DNA of 64,000 nt from Streptomyces naganishii JCM 4654 (GTDB lineage Bacteria > Actinomycetota > Actinomycetes > Streptomycetales > Streptomycetaceae): positions 62,001-126,000 of the forward strand of contig NZ_BMVF01000014.1 of the NCBI RefSeq assembly GCF_014650575.1. The letters run 5' to 3'. Under the pieces are notes generated by a model, which saw only the letters and a program-made list of their open reading frames with translations, was not told where the DNA came from and made no database searches. A program made the translations under genes and the position numbers. Shown in pieces: positions 59,857 to 64,000 of the stretch (the stretch's first letter is position 1; every line of letters starts with the position of its first letter).

Positions 59857-61041
59857 TCAACGCTGGGCGCCTCCCGGCCCGTGGACCAGGCGCCCGGTGT
59901 GCAGCCCGCGCCGGTGCCGGTGCTGATGGGGCTCCGGCGCACGGGAGAGGGCGATGAGCGCGGCGTCGTCGTTGAGTCGCCCTCCGACATGGGCGAGCAG
60001 GTCGCGGCGGATGTGGTGCAGGAGTTCCTCGGGGCTCGACCCGGCCCACTGGGCGGCGCGCTCCGCGAAGGGGAAGAACCCCCCGCCCGCGTCGCGCGCC
60101 TCGATGACGCCGTCGGTGTAGAGCAGCAGGGTGTCTCCGGGCTCGAAGGAGAACACGTCGAGGGTGTAGTCGGCGGGCTGCGGCCCCTGGATGCCGAGCG
60201 GGGCGGCCGGGTGCACGGGGATGGTGACCGCGCTGGAGGGGCGCAGCAGCAGGGGCGGGGGGTGGCCGCAGCTGAGGATCCGCGTGATGTTGTCGTCGTC
60301 CGGGATCTCCACGAGGAGCACGGTGGCGAACCGCTCCCCGGGGTCGTCGGGCGACTCCAGGTGCGGGAGGTTGCGGGCGACGCTCTCTTCGAGGGAGACG
60401 GCCAGTTCCGGCAGGGTGGCGTGCCGGTGGGCGGCCTCTCGGAAGGCCCCGATGATCAGCGCGGCCTCGCCGATGGCCGCGAGTCCCTTGCCGCGCACGT
60501 CCCCGATCATGACGCGTACGCCGGTGCCGGTGGCGGTCGCGGCGTACAGGTCGCCGCCGATCTGCGCCTCGTCCTCCGCCGCCAGGTACAGGCAGGCGAT
60601 GGTCAGGGGGCCGATCTGCTCCGGCAGCGGCCACAGCAGCACGTGCTGCGCGGCCTCGGCGACGGCGCGCACCTGGTCCAGCTGGCGCCGGCGCCGCTCA
60701 CGCACCACGCAGTAGAAGACAGCCAGCGCCGACAGCACCGCCAGGGCGAGCACCTGCACCACCACGTTGCGGGAGAGCAGCACGCCGAAGTGCCATCCGA
60801 TGTACGCCTGCGCGCCCACGGCCAGCAGGCCGACCAGCCCGGTCAGCCAGGGCCCGGCGAACGAGACGGTGATCGCGGGCGCCACGACCAGCAGCGGACC
60901 GAGGTGGATGTCGGCCGGGACCAGCTGGTCCACCACCGTGATCACCACGATCAAGGCCACCGGGATGGCCAGCAGCGCGTGACTCGACTGCCACGGCTGG
61001 CGCATCCCGGCCAGGCTGCTTCTGACCTCCACGCCTTCCAC
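59857..61041 (-). CDS. Membrane-bound PP2C-type phosphatase (SpoIIE/RsbU-like)
   Basis: The 394-residue protein has about five N-terminal hydrophobic helices (VALIVVITVVDQL to LALAVLSALAVFYCVV) and a C-terminal PPM/SpoIIE phosphatase domain. The domain carries the metal ligands in IGGDLYAA, IGDVRGKGLAA, LYTDGVIEAR and NDDAALIAL. There is no clear PAS or GAF domain. A GTG start is used; nearby GTGs are possible. Such enzymes dephosphorylate anti-sigma antagonists and control sigma-factor switches. No partner anti-sigma or STAS gene is nearby. Confidence 0.87.
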   Translation of the reverse strand: MEGVEVRSSLAGMRQPWQSSHALLAIPVALIVVITVVDQLVPADIHLGPLLVVAPAITVSFAGPWLTGLVGLLAVGAQAYIGWHFGVLLSRNVVVQVLALAVLSALAVFYCVVRERRRRQLDQVRAVAEAAQHVLLWPLPEQIGPLTIACLYLAAEDEAQIGGDLYAATATGTGVRVMIGDVRGKGLAAIGEAALIIGAFREAAHRHATLPELAVSLEESVARNLPHLESPDDPGERFATVLLVEIPDDDNITRILSCGHPPPLLLRPSSAVTIPVHPAAPLGIQGPQPADYTLDVFSFEPGDTLLLYTDGVIEARDAGGGFFPFAERAAQWAGSSPEELLHHIRRDLLAHVGGRLNDDAALIALSRAPEPHQHRHRRGLHTGRLVHGPGGAQR

Positions 61042-61190
61042 TCTGCCCCCTGCCCACGCGACGTGCCAGAAACAGGGCCGGGTGGCGTACGCCCCCGCCT
61101 CGGCGCCGCGCCGTCCCGCCTGGTCGGGGTGGGCCGGTGGTGCGACGCTTGAGTGGTCAGGTGTGCCGAGGAGGGGAACCGGGAGGGCCG

Positions 61191-62669
61191 ATGGGACGGG
61201 ACGTCCCGGCGCTGGTCTTCACCCGTGAGGACCGCCGCCGGTACCGCATCAAGATGCAGGAGTGCCTGGACGCGTTGGCGCAGATGCTGCGCGAGTCGCG
61301 GTTCGAGTCGGAGCGGCCCCAGGTGGGGCTGGAGATCGAGCTGAACCTGGTCGACGACGACGCCGAGCCGGTCATGCGCAACGTCGACGTACTGGATGCG
61401 ATCGCGGACCCGGCCTGGTCGACCGAACTGGGCCGGTTCAACCTGGAGATCAACATTCCGCCCCGGCGGCTGACCGCGGGCGGCCCCGACGCCTGGGAGT
61501 CGGAGATCCGCGATGCGCTGAACCACGCCGAGCAGCGCGCCGGCTCGGTCGGCGCGCACATGGTCGTCGTCGGCATCCTGCCCACGCTGCGGCAGGAGGA
61601 CGTGCACGGGGGCACCCTGTCGGAGAACCCTCGCTACCGCCTGCTCAACGACCAGGTGTTCGCGGCCCGCGGCGAGGACCTGCACATCGAGGTGGACGGC
61701 GTGGACCGGCTGCGGACCTACGCGGACACCATCACGCCGGAGGCGGCGTGCACCAGCACCCAGTTCCACCTCCAGGTCTCGCCCGAGGAGTTCGCCGGGT
61801 ACTGGAACGCGGCGCGAGCGATCGCCGGGATCCAGGTCGCCCTGGCGGCCAACTCGCCGTTCCTGTTCGGCAAGGAGCTGTGGCACGAGACGCGCATCCC
61901 GCTGTTCGAGCAGGCCACCGACACCCGCCCGCAGGAGATCAAGGTGCAGGGGGTGCGGCCCCGGGTGTGGTTCGGGGAGCGGTGGATCAACAGCGTCTTC
62001 GACCTCTTCGAGGAGAACCTGCGCTACTTCCCTGCCCTGCTCCCGCTGTGCGACGAGCAGGACCCGGGCGAGACGCTGGACCGCGGGGACGTGCCCGAGC
62101 TGGGCGAGCTGACCCTGCACAACGGCACCATCTACCGCTGGAACCGCCCGGTCTACGCCATCGCGCACGACAAGCCGCACCTGCGGGTGGAGAACCGCGT
62201 GCTGCCCGCCGGTCCCACCGTCGCCGACACGCTCGCCAACGGCGCCTTCTACTACGGGCTCACCCGGGCGCTGGTGGAGGAGGACCGGCCGGTGTGGTCG
62301 CGGATGTCCTTCTCGGCCGCCGAGGAGAACCTGCACACGGCGGCACGGCAGGGCATCGAGGCACGCCTGTACTGGCCCGGCATGGGCGAGGTCCCGGTGA
62401 CCGAACTGGTGCTGCGGCGGCTGCTGCCGCTGGCGCACCGGGGCCTGGAGCACTCCGGCATGGACGACGCCTGGCGGGAGCCGCTGCTCGGCGTCATCGA
62501 GCAGCGGTGCGTCACCGCGCGCAACGGAGCCGTGTGGCAGAAGGAGATGTTCCACCACATCGACTCGGCCACCCACAGCGGGCGGCACGAGGCGCTGCGG
62601 CGCATGACGCGGCAGTACATGGACTACATGCACCTCAACGCGCCGGTGCACACCTGGCCCGTCGACTGA
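61191..62669 (+). CDS. Glutamate-cysteine ligase family (GCS2) protein
   Basis: The 492-residue protein has GCS2-type motifs: VGLEIELNLVDDDAEPVM with the metal-binding glutamates, LGRFNLEINIPPRRL, RRLRTYADTITPEAAC-like helices, FGKELWHETRIPLFEQ and VENRVLPAGPTVADT. It probably makes a gamma-glutamyl amide bond with ATP. Streptomyces uses mycothiol rather than glutathione, so the acceptor may not be cysteine. GGGAGGG before the ATG is clear. Only six bases separate its stop from the convergent cbiZ gene. Confidence 0.85.
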   Translation: MGRDVPALVFTREDRRRYRIKMQECLDALAQMLRESRFESERPQVGLEIELNLVDDDAEPVMRNVDVLDAIADPAWSTELGRFNLEINIPPRRLTAGGPDAWESEIRDALNHAEQRAGSVGAHMVVVGILPTLRQEDVHGGTLSENPRYRLLNDQVFAARGEDLHIEVDGVDRLRTYADTITPEAACTSTQFHLQVSPEEFAGYWNAARAIAGIQVALAANSPFLFGKELWHETRIPLFEQATDTRPQEIKVQGVRPRVWFGERWINSVFDLFEENLRYFPALLPLCDEQDPGETLDRGDVPELGELTLHNGTIYRWNRPVYAIAHDKPHLRVENRVLPAGPTVADTLANGAFYYGLTRALVEEDRPVWSRMSFSAAEENLHTAARQGIEARLYWPGMGEVPVTELVLRRLLPLAHRGLEHSGMDDAWREPLLGVIEQRCVTARNGAVWQKEMFHHIDSATHSGRHEALRRMTRQYMDYMHLNAPVHTWPVD

Positions 62670-62675
62670 GCGGCC

Positions 62676-63368
62676 TCACGCCGGGCCGGCGCACCGGGCC
62701 GCGGCGCGGTGCACGGCGCTGTGGACCGCGCGGGCGAGCCGGGCGCCCCACAGGGACCTGGGCCCGGCGAAGGCGTGCACCTCCTCGCCCGCGCGCGGGG
62801 TGCGGGCGGCGACGCACACGGCGTCGGTGGGGGTGCCGGAGCAGTCGTAGCCGGCGTCCAGCAGCGCCTGCACCTTGGCCTCGGTGGCGGTGGTCACGGC
62901 GTTCACCAGGGCCGCGTCCGTCAGCGCCACGGGCAGCGCGGCGACGATGTTGATCGTGCCGGGCGCGGGCGGCCGGTCGCCGCCCTCCCCGGGCACGGCG
63001 GCCCAGCCGCGGACCCCGAGGCCGGCCGTGGCCACGGCCTCCGCGCCGCCGTCGCCGGCGTGCGCGTACCCGTCCACGTCGGCCGCGGTCATCAGCCCCA
63101 CGCCGGCTCCCCGTACGCCCGCCTCGCGGGCCAGTGCGGCCAGGTGCGCGTCGGGGTCGGTGCGCCGGTAGCCGTGCGAGACCTGGGCGTTGAGGACCCA
63201 GGACCGCTCGCCGACGCCGCCGCCGAGGACGGCGCTGCTGATCATCCGCCACCCTGGTCCGGCCGGCCACAGCAGGGCGTGCAGCCGCTCGCCGTCCTCG
63301 GTGCGGGTCAGGCGCCGCACCGTCAGGACACGGGTGGCGGTGCGGGGCGGCGGGACGACGGAGGTCAC
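62676..63368 (-). CDS. cbiZ: Adenosylcobinamide amidohydrolase
   Basis: The 230-residue protein has the CbiZ pattern: RMISSAVLGGGVGERSWVLN, QVSHGYRRTDPDAHL, GLMTAADVDGYA, TINIVAALPVALTDAALVNA, and ATEAKVQALLDAGYDCSGTPTDAV with Cys/Thr near the end. It cleaves the aminopropanol side chain of adenosylcobinamide for salvage. GGAG precedes the GTG by eight bases. Cobamide salvage may feed the B12-dependent radical SAM enzyme 22 kb away; this link is only inference. Confidence 0.87.
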   Translation of the reverse strand: MTSVVPPPRTATRVLTVRRLTRTEDGERLHALLWPAGPGWRMISSAVLGGGVGERSWVLNAQVSHGYRRTDPDAHLAALAREAGVRGAGVGLMTAADVDGYAHAGDGGAEAVATAGLGVRGWAAVPGEGGDRPPAPGTINIVAALPVALTDAALVNAVTTATEAKVQALLDAGYDCSGTPTDAVCVAARTPRAGEEVHAFAGPRSLWGARLARAVHSAVHRAAARCAGPA

Positions 63369-63569
63369 CGGTGGGGCTCCTTGCGTGGCGGGCGTACCGG
63401 CCGATCGTAGAACCAGCCGTACGCCCGCCCGCCGCCCGGGACCCGCCGCCCCGTTCACCCACCGCCCGGAAAACCGCCACCCGGGACCGCCGTCCCGCTC
63501 GCCCGCCGTCCAGGTCCGCGCCCGCCGTCCGGACCGCCCCGGCCGCCGGGGCGCGCTCGTCGCCCCCGC

Positions 63570-64000
63570 TCAGCGGCAGTGGTCCGTCGTGCGGCGCACC
63601 GCCCGGTAGCCGAGCGCGGTCAGGGACGCGGCCACGGCGGCGGCCGCCGAGGCCCGCAGGGCGCGTTCGCGCAGGGGCGGGCGCGGCCGGGGCGTCGCGG
63701 CGCGCTCGGGGAGGTCGGCGGTGCTGCGCACGCCCTGTTCCCGGGCGAGTTTCATCAGTTCGGCCGCGTGCAGGGCCCTGCGTCCGGTGCCGGCGTGCTC
63801 GATCTGCGTCTTGCAGGAGAACCCGTCGGCGACCACCGCGCGGTCCGGGCCGGCCTCGCGGACGGCGGGCAGCAGGGCCTGTTCGCCGCAGTCCATGGAG
63901 ATGCCGTACTTGCCCGACTCGAAGCCCCAGGATCCGGCGAGGCCGCAGCAGCCGCCCTTGAGGTTGTCCACTTCCAGGCCCATGTTCTCCAGCAGTCGCT
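63570..64000 (-). CDS. Fe-S oxidoreductase, C-terminal part (GlpC/HdrB CCG type), truncated by window
   Basis: The visible 142 residues are the C-terminal end of a longer protein whose start lies beyond base 64000. GGCCGLAGSWGFESGKYGIS is a CCG cysteine-rich motif, and VADGFSCKTQIEHA carries another cysteine of the cluster ligand set. Both are typical of FAD-linked oxidases fused to Fe-S domains (glycolate/lactate-like dehydrogenases). The rest is an Arg/Ala-rich tail. The substrate cannot be judged from this fragment. Confidence 0.8.
   Translation of the reverse strand, partial: RLLENMGLEVDNLKGGCCGLAGSWGFESGKYGISMDCGEQALLPAVREAGPDRAVVADGFSCKTQIEHAGTGRRALHAAELMKLAREQGVRSTADLPERAATPRPRPPLRERALRASAAAAVAASLTALGYRAVRRTTDHCR

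Overview
This 64 kb window is actinomycete chromosome, almost certainly Streptomyces. GC is very high, GTG starts and four-base stop/start overlaps are common, and it carries an AfsA/ArpA-type hormone signalling locus and an isorenieratene-type carotenoid cluster. There is no rRNA, recognisable tRNA, IS element or CRISPR array. Most of it reads as accessory, specialised-metabolism DNA. All functions are inferred from reading the sequence; no database search was run.

Layout. (1) 1-4014, plus strand: exporter, aspartate-semialdehyde dehydrogenase, aspartokinase and a clavaminate-synthase-like oxygenase in one coupled operon, probably making or hydroxylating an aspartate-family amino acid. (2) 4164-12073: signalling locus. 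An AfsA homologue, an acyl-CoA-dehydrogenase-like flavoprotein and a HAD phosphatase lie on the minus strand. Two ArpA-like receptors lie on the plus strand. A LuxR-type regulator and a degenerate enolase-superfamily protein follow. Four copies of one operator (ATACC-N8-GGTAT) sit before the AfsA gene, both receptors and the LuxR gene. (3) 12200-21736: a seven-gene minus-strand operon with a second AfsA homologue, a PEP-synthase-like phosphotransferase, a nucleotidyltransferase, a reductase, an NDP-kinase-like protein, a UbiA-like membrane enzyme and a nitroreductase. I know no pathway with this combination. (4) 21778-22896: PadR regulator and SnoaL-like protein around a double-dyad operator.

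(5) 23291-35061: miscellaneous small, secreted and regulatory genes, including a lipoprotein-like homologue of histidine ammonia-lyase without the MIO-forming Ala-Ser-Gly and a CAP-domain secreted protein. (6) 35527-41674: RiPP cluster with MFS exporter, S9 peptidase, 41-residue precursor, transcription-attenuating hairpin, B12-binding radical SAM enzyme and DUF5825-like protein. (7) 41788-50421: class II glutamine amidotransferase, then carotenoid genes crtU, a methyltransferase and crtY (minus) divergent from crtI, crtB and a Rieske protein (plus); crtE is absent here. (8) 50730-56299: five-gene operon with GlxA/AraC regulator, ThDP enzyme, SRPBCC protein, ketosynthase III and HisC-like aminotransferase, product unknown. 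It converges with an MFS transporter carrying two extra beta-sandwich domains and its MarR regulator. (9) 59240-64000: GNAT, PP2C phosphatase, GCS2 ligase, CbiZ and the end of an Fe-S oxidoreductase.

The strongest candidates for an undescribed system are regions 2 and 3, a two-synthase hormone locus wired by four matching operators, and the RiPP cluster in region 6.
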